A stretch of 64,000 bases of DNA, from contig CASFNA010000002.1 in NCBI GenBank assembly GCA_949295905.1, forward strand, positions 62,001-126,000, in the 5' to 3' direction. Shown here in pieces: positions 27,283-36,803 of this stretch. The stretch's first letter is position 1, and each line of letters begins with the position of its first letter. The DNA comes from an uncultured Prevotellaceae bacterium. Its GTDB lineage: Bacteria > Bacteroidota > Bacteroidia > Bacteroidales > Bacteroidaceae. A program made the translations under genes and the position numbers. The notes under the pieces are model-generated. The model saw only the letters and a program-made list of their open reading frames with translations. It was not told the origin of the DNA and did no database searches.

Positions 27283-27320
27283 TGCACCCCAAAAGTTTCC
27301 GTATAACTTTTGGGGTGCAT
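27283..27320 (+). terminator. Terminator of the susCD operon
   Basis: TGCACCCCAAAAGTT (27283-27297) pairs perfectly with AACTTTTGGGGTGCA (27305-27319) across a seven-base loop, then TTATTTAT. Confidence 0.85.
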
Positions 27321-27679
27321 TATTTATGAAATATGCTTTTGAAAGGTTCAACTTTTTAGCAAAGGATAATGTTCCAGAACAACGTCCTTGTAGGGCGTTG
27401 ACAGGAATCAATGTGTTGATTTATTCTTGTTTTTGTTTCCAGATGTCTTTAACGTGTCGTAATCCGATTTTAAGGTGCGTAGCTCTTCGTATAATCGACA
27501 CTTCCATAGAGAACCATGGCCTGCGTGTCAAGTGTTCGCCACGTCATGCGGCAGCGCATAGAGTGCAGCATCGAGGAGCTTAAGGTCGTTTATCCTGATA
27601 TGGATTGGAGAGAAAGTAAGATGTATTAAGTGAAGGGTTAAGAATGAAGAAAATACCAACAATGCTTATTCTTTAATTC
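27321..27679. other. Intergenic region with possible gene remnants
   Basis: No complete gene. A plus-strand frame near 27509-27628 ends in IECSIEELKVVYPDMDWRE, which reads like the end of a real protein, and the minus-strand frame near 27430-27520 (YEELRTLKSDYDTLKTSGNK) looks like a coiled-coil end. Either may be debris of a lost gene. Bases 27632-27694 carry GTTAAGAATGAAGAAAA facing TTCTTTAATTCTTAAC. Confidence 0.3.
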
Positions 27680-28012
27680 TTAACTCTTAATTTGGTGCTT
27701 TTTCAAGTCCACGCATCCGTTCCGTTTGAAGGTTACGCCTTCGGCTTTGAGCAGTGCGGCCTGTTCCGGCCAACAGGGGGCGGTGCGCCCTTGGCTGTTC
27801 ACCACGCGGTGGCACGGCAGGTTTAACTCCTTTGTTGCGCCGTGAAGCACACGGCCTACGAGGCGAGAGTGGTTGGGATAGCCTGTAAGCCACGCTACTT
27901 GGCCGTAGGTGAGCACCCTACCACGCGGAATGGACGCAACGACGGAGTGGACTTCATGGGTGAAGTCTGCGATATTTGTCATTTCTGTAATATCTGGTTT
28001 GCCTGAATGCAA
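27680..28012 (-). CDS. MGMT/alkyltransferase-like family protein
   Basis: 110 residues from the longest start; MTNIADFTHEV (27982) is an alternative. It is only the C-terminal domain of O6-alkylguanine transferases: VVASIPRGRVLTYGQVAWL, SRLVGRVLH and the active-site motif LPCHRVVNSQGR with Cys67. Proteins of this size are usually alkyltransferase-like, with Trp in place of Cys; here the Cys is kept, so true transferase chemistry on alkylated guanine is possible. Cytoplasmic DNA repair. It follows the ClC gene on the same strand with a 45-base gap. Confidence 0.85.
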   Translation of the reverse strand: MHSGKPDITEMTNIADFTHEVHSVVASIPRGRVLTYGQVAWLTGYPNHSRLVGRVLHGATKELNLPCHRVVNSQGRTAPCWPEQAALLKAEGVTFKRNGCVDLKKHQIKS

Positions 28013-28057
28013 ATCCCATTGTCGGTTTGTTGCCTTGGTGCTTGTATGCTTAAAACG

Positions 28058-29878
28058 TCAGTCTTCAGACAGGTCGGCCACCATCTTGCGGTACATGGCG
28101 TACATATGAGTGCGCGATATGTAGCCGTACAGGTGGCCGTCGCCGTCGAGCACGGGCAGCATTGACGAGTCGGTTGTGTCAAACCGCCGCATCACTTCTT
28201 CCATGGTGTCGTTGACGGAGAGCACGGCTTCGGGCTGCGACATCAGCTGGCGTACGTGGAAGTGGTGGTAAAGCTCGGTGCGGAAGACGATGTGTCGTAG
28301 CTTCGTTATGTCTATTTCGCCAAGCAGGTTGCCTGCATCGTCGAGCACAGGCAGTATGTTCTTGTGGCTCTTGCTTATTGCGTGTACGAGCGAGGCAAGG
28401 TCTTTGTCGGGACTTACGGCGGTGTAGCTTTTGTCGATTACGCTGTCGAGGCTCATCAGTGTGAGTACGGCGCGGTCGGTGTGGTGCGTGATAAGCTTGC
28501 CCTGCCGCGCCAGTCGCATGCCGTAGATGCTGTGGGGTTCGAATATTATTATGGTAAGGTAAGAGCAAATGCTCACTATCATCAGCGGTATGAACATCTG
28601 GTAGCCGCCCGTGATTTCGGCAATGAGGAATATTCCTGTAAGCGGAGCGTGCATTACTCCGGCCATAACGGCGGCCATTCCGAGCAGGGCGAAGTTCTTT
28701 TCGGGCAGGTAAACGCCTATTTCATAGATGTTCCACACTCTTGCGAAGAAGAAACCGGCAAAAGCGCCAATGAACAATGACGGTGCGAACGTACCGCCGC
28801 AGCCGCCTCCGCCGTTGGTGGCCGACGTGGCGAACACTTTTGTCAACAGCACCAGGCCGACGTATGGCAGGAGAAGCGTGCCTTGCCCGTAGAACGGAGA
28901 GTTGTGAAGTAGCGCATCCCAGTCGGCCTCTGTCTTGCCGCTTAGCAGTATGTTGATGCTGCCGTAGCCTTCTCCGTAAAGCGAAGGGAATAGGAATATG
29001 AGCGGACTTAGCACGAGTGCGCCAAGCAGCAGTTTTACTATAGGCTTGTCCTTGAGCCGTGCGAAGATGCCTTCGCAGGCCGTCATTGTGCGTATGAAGT
29101 AAAGGCTTACGAAGCCGCCGAATACGCCCAGCAGTATATTGGCCGGTATACGCTCAACCGGCCATGGGTTGTCAAGGGTAAATACGAAGAGTGATTCGCT
29201 GCCCGTGAAAATGTAAGTGAAACATGTAGCCGTGACGCTTGAGATGAGGATAGGCAGCAGGGAAGCCATTGTAAGGTCAATCATCAGCACCTCGAGCGTG
29301 AACACCAGTCCTGCGATTGGGGCCTTGAATATGCCAGCGATGGCCGCTGCAGCTCCGCAGCCCACGAGCAGCATGAGCGTCTTGTTGTCCATCTTGAACA
29401 GCTGGCCGAGGTTGCTGCCTATGGCCGAGCCTGTGAGCACGATGGGCGCCTCTGCTCCCACGCTGCCGCCAAAGCCTATGGTTATGGCAGAAGCCATGAC
29501 GCTGCTCCAGCAGTTGTGCCCCTTAAGGCGGCTGCGCTTGCTGCTTATGGCGTAGAGGATGCGCGTTATTCCGTGGCTGATTTCGTCTTTCACGACGTAA
29601 CGCACAAATAATGACGTAATGTAAATTCCTATTACAGGATAAATAAGGTACAGCCAGTTGAACGTGTTGGTGTCGAAGCGTGACGTAAGCAGGTGGGCTA
29701 TTTCTTCAATGAGCCAGTGCAAGACGAGAGCCGCTACGGCGGCAAACAGGCCGACAAGGAAACTCAGTATCAGCGTGAATTGGCGGTCGGTGACGTATTG
29801 TTCGCGCAATTTTATCACGCGCTGCATGAACGTTTGTCCATCGCGCGCCATGTCTTTCTCTATGCTTACTTGGCTCAC
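28058..29878 (-). CDS. ClC-family chloride channel/antiporter with CBS pair
   Basis: 606 residues. About 440 residues of membrane domain contain GFGGSVGAEAPIVLTGSAIGS, whose Glu143 matches the gating glutamate of GKEGP, then GIFKAPIAGLVFTLEV and GGGGCGGTFAPSLFIGAFAG, the third anion-binding motif. The C-terminal part holds two CBS domains (about 470-530 and 545-600; DAGNLLGEIDIT and GDGHLYGYISRTHM), which usually sense nucleotides. Exchanges Cl- and protons across the inner membrane, linked to acid or ion stress in other bacteria. Possibly co-transcribed with the MGMT gene. Confidence 0.93.
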   Translation of the reverse strand: MSQVSIEKDMARDGQTFMQRVIKLREQYVTDRQFTLILSFLVGLFAAVAALVLHWLIEEIAHLLTSRFDTNTFNWLYLIYPVIGIYITSLFVRYVVKDEISHGITRILYAISSKRSRLKGHNCWSSVMASAITIGFGGSVGAEAPIVLTGSAIGSNLGQLFKMDNKTLMLLVGCGAAAAIAGIFKAPIAGLVFTLEVLMIDLTMASLLPILISSVTATCFTYIFTGSESLFVFTLDNPWPVERIPANILLGVFGGFVSLYFIRTMTACEGIFARLKDKPIVKLLLGALVLSPLIFLFPSLYGEGYGSINILLSGKTEADWDALLHNSPFYGQGTLLLPYVGLVLLTKVFATSATNGGGGCGGTFAPSLFIGAFAGFFFARVWNIYEIGVYLPEKNFALLGMAAVMAGVMHAPLTGIFLIAEITGGYQMFIPLMIVSICSYLTIIIFEPHSIYGMRLARQGKLITHHTDRAVLTLMSLDSVIDKSYTAVSPDKDLASLVHAISKSHKNILPVLDDAGNLLGEIDITKLRHIVFRTELYHHFHVRQLMSQPEAVLSVNDTMEEVMRRFDTTDSSMLPVLDGDGHLYGYISRTHMYAMYRKMVADLSED

Positions 29879-29980
29879 TTTCTGTCTTTCTATTATATTG
29901 AGTTGGTGCCTGTCTGTAATTTGTGCAGACCAGCGTCCGTATTGGCAGTATAAAAACCGCCAAGCCCAGGCTTGCGGTCT

Positions 29981-30550
29981 TTATTTTCTGATTATTTCAA
30001 CTTGTCCGTCGGCCTTTATTCTGATAATGCTTGACGGTGTATGCGGTTTCTTCTCCTGCCTGCGGCTGTAGCATACGTAGTCAACGGCACCAAGCAGTTC
30101 CTCTGAAATGTCTTTGTAGTTTTCAGCGGCAGGCTCTCCGCTTATGTTCGCGCTTGTCGATACAATCGGTTTTTGGAAACGGTAGCAAAGTTCTTTGGAA
30201 AAAGGCTCTTGGGTTATGCGCATGGCAATGCTGCCGTCTTCAGCTATAAGGTTCGGTGCAAGGTTAACCGCGTTGTCAAATATTACCGTCGTGGGCTTGG
30301 TTGCCAGTTCCATGACCTGCCATGCCACTTCGGGGGCGTTTCTTACGTAGCGTTGTAGTCTTACGTCAGAGTCAACAAGGCAGATTAGTGCTTTGGAGTC
30401 GTCGCGGCGCTTTATCTTGTAAACTTTCGCTACGGCTTCGGCGTTTGTGGCATCGCATCCGATGCCCCATACCGTGTCGGTAGGGTAGAGTATTACGCCG
30501 CCTTGGCGCATAACTTCTACTGCTTTCTTGATGTCATCCTGTATGTTCAT
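29981..30550 (-). CDS. tsaC: L-threonylcarbamoyladenylate synthase (TsaC/Sua5/YrdC)
   Basis: 189 residues, short TsaC-like form without the Sua5 C-terminal domain. Motifs: GGVILYPTDTVWGIGCDA, YKIKRRDDSKALICLV, PTTVIFDN, SIAMRIT, KPIVSTSANISGEPA and TPSSIIRI. It makes threonylcarbamoyl-AMP for the t6A37 tRNA modification. The window also encodes MtaB, which acts on t6A at the same tRNA position. The gap of 115 bases from the ROK kinase gene holds a 16-bp hairpin. Confidence 0.95.
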   Translation of the reverse strand: MNIQDDIKKAVEVMRQGGVILYPTDTVWGIGCDATNAEAVAKVYKIKRRDDSKALICLVDSDVRLQRYVRNAPEVAWQVMELATKPTTVIFDNAVNLAPNLIAEDGSIAMRITQEPFSKELCYRFQKPIVSTSANISGEPAAENYKDISEELLGAVDYVCYSRRQEKKPHTPSSIIRIKADGQVEIIRK

Positions 30551-30577
30551 TGTTTGCTCGTTTACTGATTACAACAA

Positions 30578-30640
30578 CAAGCAGGCGGTGAGATATGCCT
30601 TTGTCGGTTAAGGATAATTGCAAGTCTCACCGTCTGCTTG
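30578..30640. terminator. Inverted repeat between the ROK gene and tsaC
   Basis: CAAGCAGGCGGTGAGA (30578-30593) faces TCTCACCGTCTGCTTG (30625-30640), one mismatch, loop of 31 bases. Its words (CAAGCAG, CTGCTTG) recur at 33158, 46250 and inside the ABC-F gene. Confidence 0.5.
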
Positions 30641-30665
30641 TAGATTGTTTTGCTTGTTTCTGTTT

Positions 30666-31652
30666 TTAGATTTGTTCTTGAATGTCCCATCCTATTGCAC
30701 TGGCACCAAGAACGGCGGCTGAAGAACCGTCAAGGCCGCTTATAAGGAATTGTGCTTTACCTTTAAATATGTTTAGCACATGTTCGTCATAGCTTTTCTT
30801 TATCGGTTCCATTATCAAGTCACCGGCTTTTGTCAGTCCGCCGAAGAATATGAATGCTTCGGGTGAAGAGAATGCGGCAAAGTCGGCGCATGCCTCACCC
30901 AGCATTTCACCTGTGAAATCGTAAACTTTCTTGGCCAGTTCGTCGCCTTTTCCTGCGGCAATCGACACGTCAAGCGATGTTATTTTCTCTGGTTCAAGTT
31001 CGCGTAATACTGACGGCATGTCTGTAGTTGCCAGGTATTCGCGTGCCGTGCGTGCAACTCCGGTAGCCGAACAGTATGCTTCAAGGCATCCAGTACGTCC
31101 GCATCCGCAGGCACGTCCGTTCTCACGTCGCATGATGACGTGCCCCAGTTCGCCGGCAAATCCGTCGCTTCCGTAAACGAGTTGTCCGTTAATCACTATG
31201 CCTGAACCGACACCAGTGCCGAGAGTCAGTACGATAAAGTTTTTCATTCCGCGCGCCACTCCGTATGTCATTTCACCTATTGCGGCCGCATTGGCGTCGT
31301 TGGTTATCGCCACTGGAATTCCGAGCTTCTTGCAGAACATGTCGGCAAGTGGTACGATGCATTCGTGAGCCCAGGCAATATTCGGCGCATACTCAATTGT
31401 TCCTTTGTAATAGTTGGCATTGGGTGCGCCGATACCCATGGCCTTTATCTTGTCAATGCCGCCTACCTGGTCGATAATAATCTGTAACGCGTCGATGGAC
31501 GCGTCAACGTAATCTTCTACAGTTGAATACGCTTGCGTCTTTATCGCCGTTGTGGCTTTTATGTCTCCACGGCTGTCTACAACGCCGAATACAGAATTTG
31601 TACCGCCAAGGTCAAGCCCGATGACGTATGGCTTTAATGGTTGTGATATCAT
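30666..31652 (-). CDS. ROK-family glucokinase
   Basis: 328 residues. ATP-binding GLDLGGTNSVFGVVD at the N-terminus, AIGEMTYGVARGMKNFIVLTLGTGVGSGIVI, and the ROK zinc motif GRACGCGRTGCLEAY. The size and lack of an N-terminal DNA-binding helix-turn-helix mark it as a sugar kinase and not a repressor. Most Bacteroidetes glucokinases are of this type, but fructose or N-acetylated sugars are possible substrates. Its own promoter lies about 100 bases upstream. Confidence 0.9.
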   Translation of the reverse strand: MISQPLKPYVIGLDLGGTNSVFGVVDSRGDIKATTAIKTQAYSTVEDYVDASIDALQIIIDQVGGIDKIKAMGIGAPNANYYKGTIEYAPNIAWAHECIVPLADMFCKKLGIPVAITNDANAAAIGEMTYGVARGMKNFIVLTLGTGVGSGIVINGQLVYGSDGFAGELGHVIMRRENGRACGCGRTGCLEAYCSATGVARTAREYLATTDMPSVLRELEPEKITSLDVSIAAGKGDELAKKVYDFTGEMLGEACADFAAFSSPEAFIFFGGLTKAGDLIMEPIKKSYDEHVLNIFKGKAQFLISGLDGSSAAVLGASAIGWDIQEQI

Positions 31653-31754
31653 GATATTGAAAAAATTATGTGAATTCTATTCAAACTCACGACAGGCAAG
31701 ATGCAAGCGACTACCTTTTTAACATGTCACGACACATTGCCTGCCGAATGATTG

Positions 31755-31762
31755 CAAAGGTA
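31755..31762 (-). promoter_or_regulatory. Promoter -7 element of the ROK kinase gene
   Basis: Minus-strand TACCTTTG, giving a leader of about 95 bases. Confidence 0.55.
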
Positions 31763-31840
31763 TCAAAAATCTCATATACGGCAAAGTTTTGTCGGCAAAA
31801 TTTGTTTCTTTCGTAAAAAATTAGCAATTTTGCACGCGTT

Positions 31841-32509
31841 ATGCCGTTTCAGTTTCATTTAGACATACTTGACTGGATTTTTAAGGGAATGCTCATTGGC
31901 GTTGTGGCGTCAGCGCCGATGGGGCCTGTGGGAGTGCTCTGCATCCAACGTACATTGAACAAGGGGCGTTGGTATGGCTTTGTGACGGGCATCGGGGCGA
32001 CAGTCAGCGACTTTATCTATGCCCTGATAACGGGCTTCGGCATGAGTTTCGTAATGGATTTGATTAATAACAACCAGAACCGTTTTATCTTGCAGATAAC
32101 TGGCAGTATAATGCTGATGGTTTTCGGAATATATTGTTACCGTTCGGACCCGACAAAGAAGATACATGTCAGTGGAAAAAAGAAAGGAACGTTGATACAT
32201 AATGGCGTGACGGCATTCCTCGTTACGTTCTCCAATCCACTTATAATATTTCTTTTTATGGCAACATTCGCCCAGTTTGCTTTTGTCATCCCAAAGCATC
32301 CTTTGCACATGTGCGTAGGTTATTTCAGCATCATCTGCGGGGCGTTGTTATGGTGGTTCGGGCTTACATGGCTGATAGACAAAGTCCGGGGAAAATTCGA
32401 CAACAGCAGTATTGTCATAATAAATAAAATCATCGGCAGCATTGTCATGATTTTTTCATTGATTGTGCTTGTCGGCACAGTGTTCAATCTTTACACGTTT
32501 CATTATTGA
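31841..32509 (+). CDS. LysE-family translocator
   Basis: 222 residues with six predicted membrane segments. The start FKGMLIGVVASAPMGPVGVLCIQRTLNKG carries the LysE/RhtB signature of a helix with a PxGP turn followed by a basic loop; GVTAFLVTFSNPLIIFLF is the second conserved region. The family exports amino acids. The substrate is not defined by sequence. Divergent from the ROK gene. Confidence 0.85.
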   Translation: MPFQFHLDILDWIFKGMLIGVVASAPMGPVGVLCIQRTLNKGRWYGFVTGIGATVSDFIYALITGFGMSFVMDLINNNQNRFILQITGSIMLMVFGIYCYRSDPTKKIHVSGKKKGTLIHNGVTAFLVTFSNPLIIFLFMATFAQFAFVIPKHPLHMCVGYFSIICGALLWWFGLTWLIDKVRGKFDNSSIVIINKIIGSIVMIFSLIVLVGTVFNLYTFHY

Positions 32510-32611
32510 GTGTGGCTTCAATGTGTTTAGGCTTTAAGGTAATGCGGCTTCGGGACATACGTATAACCTTATGGCTTTATAACCTTGAAACCAGTAAACA
32601 TTATATAAACA

Positions 32612-33157
32612 ATGTTCATATCACAGGAATTAAGAAAGAAAAGCATTGCCGAATACCTGTTGTACATGTGGCAGGTAGAGGACTTGATACGTGCTTACGG
32701 TTGCAACCTGGGGCGCATCCGCCGCGAGTATATAGACAGGTTTGATTATACCGACGAGCAGAAAGAGGACATGGCCGACTGGTACGGTAACCTTGTGAGG
32801 ATGATGAATCAGGAAGGATGCCGCGAGAAAGGGCATCTGCAAATCAACAAAATAGTAATGCAGCAGCTTGTGGAGCTTAACGCACAGCTTCTGCAAAGCA
32901 CTAAATATCCGTTTTACAACAGCGAATATTACAAGGTTTTGCCTTTCATCGTGGAGTTGCGCAAGCGTGGGGCGGACAATGACGAGAACGAGATAGAGAC
33001 TTGCTTCAACGCCCTTTACGGTGTGATGATGCTGCGTTTGCAGAAGAAAAAGATAAGTCCCGACACTGAACATGCCATCAAGGAAATCAGCACTTTTGTC
33101 GGTATGCTTTCAGATTATTACCTGAAAGACAAGGAAGAACCACTTGAATTTGAGTAA
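32612..33157 (+). CDS. DUF4924-family protein
   Basis: 181 residues, soluble and helical, without signal peptide. It starts MFISQELRKKSIAEYLLYMWQVEDLIRA and has YNSEYYKVLPFIVELRKRG, the features of DUF4924, a family of unknown function found almost only in Bacteroidetes. It is followed by rfbD and prfC on the same strand. The 87-base gap to rfbD carries an inverted simple-sequence element. Confidence 0.75.
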   Translation: MFISQELRKKSIAEYLLYMWQVEDLIRAYGCNLGRIRREYIDRFDYTDEQKEDMADWYGNLVRMMNQEGCREKGHLQINKIVMQQLVELNAQLLQSTKYPFYNSEYYKVLPFIVELRKRGADNDENEIETCFNALYGVMMLRLQKKKISPDTEHAIKEISTFVGMLSDYYLKDKEEPLEFE

Positions 33158-33240
33158 GCAGACAAGTAACAAGCAAACAAGATACGAAGTAAAATGCTTT
33201 GTTTGCTCGTCTGCTTGTGGCTTGTCAACTAAACAATACC
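33158..33240. repeat. Simple-sequence inverted element before rfbD
   Basis: GCAGACAAGTAACAAGCAAAC faces GTTTGCTCGTCTGCTTG across about 30 bases. Same word family as 46250-46315 and the insert in the ABC-F gene. Confidence 0.55.
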
Positions 33241-33244
33241 ACCA

Positions 33245-34105
33245 ATGAACATACTTGTTACAGGCTGTAATGGCCAATTGGGCAGCGAGATTAGGCTGCT
33301 TGAAGAGAATTACGGACAGCACACTTTTTTCAACACAGACAGGGATGAACTGGATATTACCAACCAGGCAGCCGTGGATGATTTTGTAAAGAGCAATGCC
33401 ATAGACGGTATCATAAACTGTGCGGCTTATACAGCCGTGGATAAGGCGGAGACCGACAAGCAGCTTTGCACTGCCCTCAATACCGAGGCACCGGCATATC
33501 TGGCGGCGGCGGTCGATGCGCGTGGCGGATGGATGGTGCATGTTTCCACCGATTATGTGTTCAACGGGACGAAACATACACCTTATGTCGAGACAGACAC
33601 TCCTTGTCCGGACAGTGTCTACGGTAGTACGAAGCTTGCCGGGGAGCTTGCTGTCGGCAAGTTCTGCAAGCGTGTAATGATTATACGCACGGCATGGCTT
33701 TATTCTCCGTTCGGTGGCAATTTCGTTAAGACCATGCTGCGCCTTGGCAAGGAGAAGTCTGAACTTGGTGTTATATTCGACCAAATCGGCACGCCGACTT
33801 ACGCCCGCGACCTTGCTGTGGCAATAATGACAGCCATAGACAAAGGCGTTAAGCCTGGCATATACCATTTCTCAAACGAAGGCGTATGCAGCTGGTACGA
33901 CTTTACGAAGGCCATACACCGTATAGCCGGCATAACGTCATGCCGCGTGAAGCCGCTGCACACGGCCGAATACCCCACGCCAGCAAAGCGTCCTGCATAC
34001 AGCGTATTGGACAAGACCAAAATCAAGGAAACCTACGGCTTGGACATTCCCTATTGGGAAGAAAGCCTGGTAGAGTGCATCAAATTGTTAGCAGACAAAG
34101 AATAA
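33245..34105 (+). CDS. rfbD: dTDP-4-dehydrorhamnose reductase
   Basis: 286 residues, short-chain reductase. NAD(P)-binding [50 protein letters not shown] and the catalytic Tyr-x-x-x-Lys in [11 protein letters not shown]. It reduces dTDP-4-keto-rhamnose to dTDP-L-rhamnose for surface polysaccharides. The rfbA, B and C genes are not in the window. prfC starts four bases after its stop. Confidence 0.93.
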   Translation: MNILVTGCNGQLGSEIRLLEENYGQHTFFNTDRDELDITNQAAVDDFVKSNAIDGIINCAAYTAVDKAETDKQLCTALNTEAPAYLAAAVDARGGWMVHVSTDYVFNGTKHTPYVETDTPCPDSVYGSTKLAGELAVGKFCKRVMIIRTAWLYSPFGGNFVKTMLRLGKEKSELGVIFDQIGTPTYARDLAVAIMTAIDKGVKPGIYHFSNEGVCSWYDFTKAIHRIAGITSCRVKPLHTAEYPTPAKRPAYSVLDKTKIKETYGLDIPYWEESLVECIKLLADKE

Positions 34106-34109
34106 CCAA

Positions 34110-35678
34110 ATGAACAAGGAAATAGCAAGACGGCGCACGTTCGCCATAATATCACACCCTGACGCGGGAAAGACAACGCTTACCGAGAAGTTCCTGCTTT
34201 TCGGAGGGCAAATCCAGGTGGCAGGTGCGGTGAAGAACAACAAAATCCGCAAGACGGCCACGTCTGACTGGATGGACATTGAAAAGCAGCGTGGAATATC
34301 CGTGTCAACCTCGGTCATGGAGTTCGATTACGATGGCTATAAGGTCAACATACTTGACACGCCGGGTCACCAAGACTTCGCCGAAGACACATACCGCACG
34401 CTTACGGCCGTCGATTCGGCCATTATCGTTGTTGACGGGGCCAAGGGTGTTGAGGCGCAGACGCGCAAGCTTATGAACGTATGCCGTATGCGCAACACGC
34501 CGGTAATCATTTTCATCAACAAGATGGACCGTGAAGGGCGCGACCCCTTCGACCTGCTTGACGAGCTTGAGCAGGAGCTTGAAATAAAGGTGCGCCCCCT
34601 GTCGTGGCCAATCAACCAAGGAGCCAAGTTCAAGGGAGTGTACAACATCTATGAGCAGAAACTTGACCTGTTTACCCCTGACAAGCAACGCGTTACGGAG
34701 AAGGTTGAGGTTGACATCGCAAGCGACGAGCTCGACCGCCGTGTCGGCGAGGCTGACGCAGCCAAACTGCGTGACGACCTTGAGCTGGTTGACGGCGTTT
34801 ACCCCGAGTTCAACGTTGAAGATTACCGCTCGGCAGAGGTTGCCCCGGTGTTTTTCGGCAGTGCGCTCAACAATTTCGGAGTACAGGAACTGCTTAATTG
34901 CTTTGTCGAGATAGCCCCAAGTCCCCGTCCTACGAAGGCCGAGGAACGTATGGTTGAGCCGGAAGAGCCTAAGTTTACGGGCTTCATATTCAAGATAACG
35001 GCCAACATTGACCCCAACCACCGCTCGTGTATCGCCTTCTGCAAGGTGTGCAGCGGACGCTTCGAGCGCAACAAACCTTACTTACATGTGCGTCTTGGCA
35101 AGACCGTCCGCTTCTCTTCTCCTACGCAATTCATGGCGCAGCGCAAGAGTACAATAGACGAGGCCTGGCCCGGCGACATAGTGGGTCTGCCTGATAATGG
35201 AATCTTTAAAATCGGCGATACGCTTACCGACGGTGAGCAACTGCACTTCCGCGGTCTGCCCTCGTTTTCGCCGGAGATGTTCAAGTACATTGAGAATGAC
35301 GACCCCATGAAATCGAAGCAGCTGGCTAAAGGCATCGACCAGCTTATGGACGAGGGCGTTGCGCAGATGTTTGTCAACCAGTTCAACGGCCGCAAGATTA
35401 TCGGAACGGTAGGCCAGCTTCAGTTTGAGGTCATACAGTACCGCCTCGAAAATGAGTACGGAGCCAAGTGCCGTTGGGAACCTGTGCATCTGTACAAGGC
35501 TTGCTGGATAGACTCTGACGACCCCGTGGAACTTGAGCAGTTCAAGAAGCGCAAGTATCAGTACATGGCCAAAGACAAAGACGGCCGCGACGTGTTCCTT
35601 GCAGACAGCGGTTATGTGCTCCAGATGGCGCAACAGGACTTCAAGCACATACGCTTCCACTTCACCAGCGAGTTCTGA
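34110..35678 (+). CDS. prfC: Peptide chain release factor 3
   Basis: 522 residues, full length. GTPase motifs: [19 protein letters not shown] (P-loop), [11 protein letters not shown] (switch I), DTPGHQDF and [10 protein letters not shown]. Domain II and the RF3-specific C-terminal domain ([18 protein letters not shown]) are present. It recycles RF1/RF2 from the ribosome after peptide release. A palindromic terminator follows. Confidence 0.97.
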   Translation: MNKEIARRRTFAIISHPDAGKTTLTEKFLLFGGQIQVAGAVKNNKIRKTATSDWMDIEKQRGISVSTSVMEFDYDGYKVNILDTPGHQDFAEDTYRTLTAVDSAIIVVDGAKGVEAQTRKLMNVCRMRNTPVIIFINKMDREGRDPFDLLDELEQELEIKVRPLSWPINQGAKFKGVYNIYEQKLDLFTPDKQRVTEKVEVDIASDELDRRVGEADAAKLRDDLELVDGVYPEFNVEDYRSAEVAPVFFGSALNNFGVQELLNCFVEIAPSPRPTKAEERMVEPEEPKFTGFIFKITANIDPNHRSCIAFCKVCSGRFERNKPYLHVRLGKTVRFSSPTQFMAQRKSTIDEAWPGDIVGLPDNGIFKIGDTLTDGEQLHFRGLPSFSPEMFKYIENDDPMKSKQLAKGIDQLMDEGVAQMFVNQFNGRKIIGTVGQLQFEVIQYRLENEYGAKCRWEPVHLYKACWIDSDDPVELEQFKKRKYQYMAKDKDGRDVFLADSGYVLQMAQQDFKHIRFHFTSEF

Positions 35679-35705
35679 TTTACCGCATTCGTGTGTATGT
35701 CATAA

Positions 35706-35754
35706 CAGAAAAAGGATACCACTTAATTGAATTAAGTTGAGTATCCTTTTTCTG
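35706..35754. terminator. Bidirectional terminator between prfC and the Stealth gene
   Basis: CAGAAAAAGGATAC (35706-35719) pairs with GTATCCTTTTTCTG (35741-35754); inside, CTTAATT faces AATTAAG. A and T runs on both sides serve the convergent genes. Confidence 0.85.
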
Positions 35755-35773
35755 TTGTTCAAGAACGAATCAT

Positions 35774-36715
35774 TTATTTCTCAAATTGAGACTTGTTCGG
35801 GAATCGTTTTTCCAGATACATCTTGGCCATTATCCTGTCTTTGTCTGTGGCGTATTCAGAATCGTTCATGCAGAAAAACATCGGGCAGTATTTGTCAAGC
35901 ATATCATAATATCTTTTTCTGTGTATCTTGACAAGCATGGATTCTTTTCGTGTTACGTAACGCAATGTTCCATGTTTTTCGGCGAGTGCGGCATAAGATA
36001 GCACGCTACGGTGTACATCGTCGTCGCAGCGCATCTTGTTTTTGTTGTTTGCCTGAAATTCATAGCGGAAAGTAACTTCAACAAATCGTTTGTAGTCACT
36101 TTTCAGGTAAGCGTCTATGTTGTGGTGGGGCATACCCGTAAAGTAAGTGCCGTATTTGTCTGCAACCATTTGCGAGGAACGAGCCACCATTTTACTGTAA
36201 TTCTTTAACGGTTTCTTTTGTATATTTTCGCGGATGAACCATCTGATTTTCCTTAGCGGCTTGCGTGTCAGTCGTATTATAGGAAACCCGCCGGAGGTGA
36301 AAAAGTCTTCCGGGGTAACGTCCTTGTTAATATACATGTCGTCATTGGCAAATAAAAAATATTCAGACAAGTCAGGTATGAGGTACAGGAAGTGTTCCAA
36401 CAGGCTTGAGTTGAAGCATGGCAGACTTTCGGCCGGCATGATGTCCGTATGGTCGATTATTTTTATCTTTGGGTTTGACGTGTTCAGCCAGTCAGGTGAC
36501 TGATTGTCAGTGACGATAAATATTTTTCTTATCCAAGGCGCATACGTTTCTACCGAGCGTAAACTGTATTTTAGCTCATCGTTGTTGGCGTAACGACCTT
36601 TGCAATTTATTGGTGAGTTGTCGTTGGTCTCGCCAATAAAGGCGTTGCGTTTAGCTTGCCATACAGGGTCGTTGCCGTCAACCCAAAGATATACTAAATC
36701 AATATCCATTCCCAT
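35774..36715 (-). CDS. Stealth-family sugar phosphotransferase (first copy)
   Basis: 313 residues from the first ATG; the ATG two codons later (36709) gives the typical start MDIDLVYLWVDGNDPVW. Stealth region 1 is that segment. Region 2 is GRYANNDELKYSLRSVE with APWIRKIFIVTDNQSPDWL. Then come YFLFANDDMYIN and a later FRYEFQ...RCDDDVHRS region. Stealth proteins transfer hexose-1-phosphate and make phosphodiester-linked capsular polymers. More AT-rich than the second copy at 41920, with which it shares only the motifs, so acquisition from elsewhere is likely. Cytoplasmic or membrane-associated. Confidence 0.9.
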   Translation of the reverse strand: MGMDIDLVYLWVDGNDPVWQAKRNAFIGETNDNSPINCKGRYANNDELKYSLRSVETYAPWIRKIFIVTDNQSPDWLNTSNPKIKIIDHTDIMPAESLPCFNSSLLEHFLYLIPDLSEYFLFANDDMYINKDVTPEDFFTSGGFPIIRLTRKPLRKIRWFIRENIQKKPLKNYSKMVARSSQMVADKYGTYFTGMPHHNIDAYLKSDYKRFVEVTFRYEFQANNKNKMRCDDDVHRSVLSYAALAEKHGTLRYVTRKESMLVKIHRKRYYDMLDKYCPMFFCMNDSEYATDKDRIMAKMYLEKRFPNKSQFEK

Positions 36716-36803
36716 AATTATGATGTAATAAGAAGTTGGAAACCTTATGCCTTGGTTATTAATCTAATCACCGTTTAATTGGGCGTGCAAAATAAAATCT
36801 CTC

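Noticed and set aside
27326-27583. Open frame of 85 codons after the susCD terminator
   Set aside because: It starts on the terminator's tail, has no motif and no ribosome-binding context; possible remnants there are reported separately.
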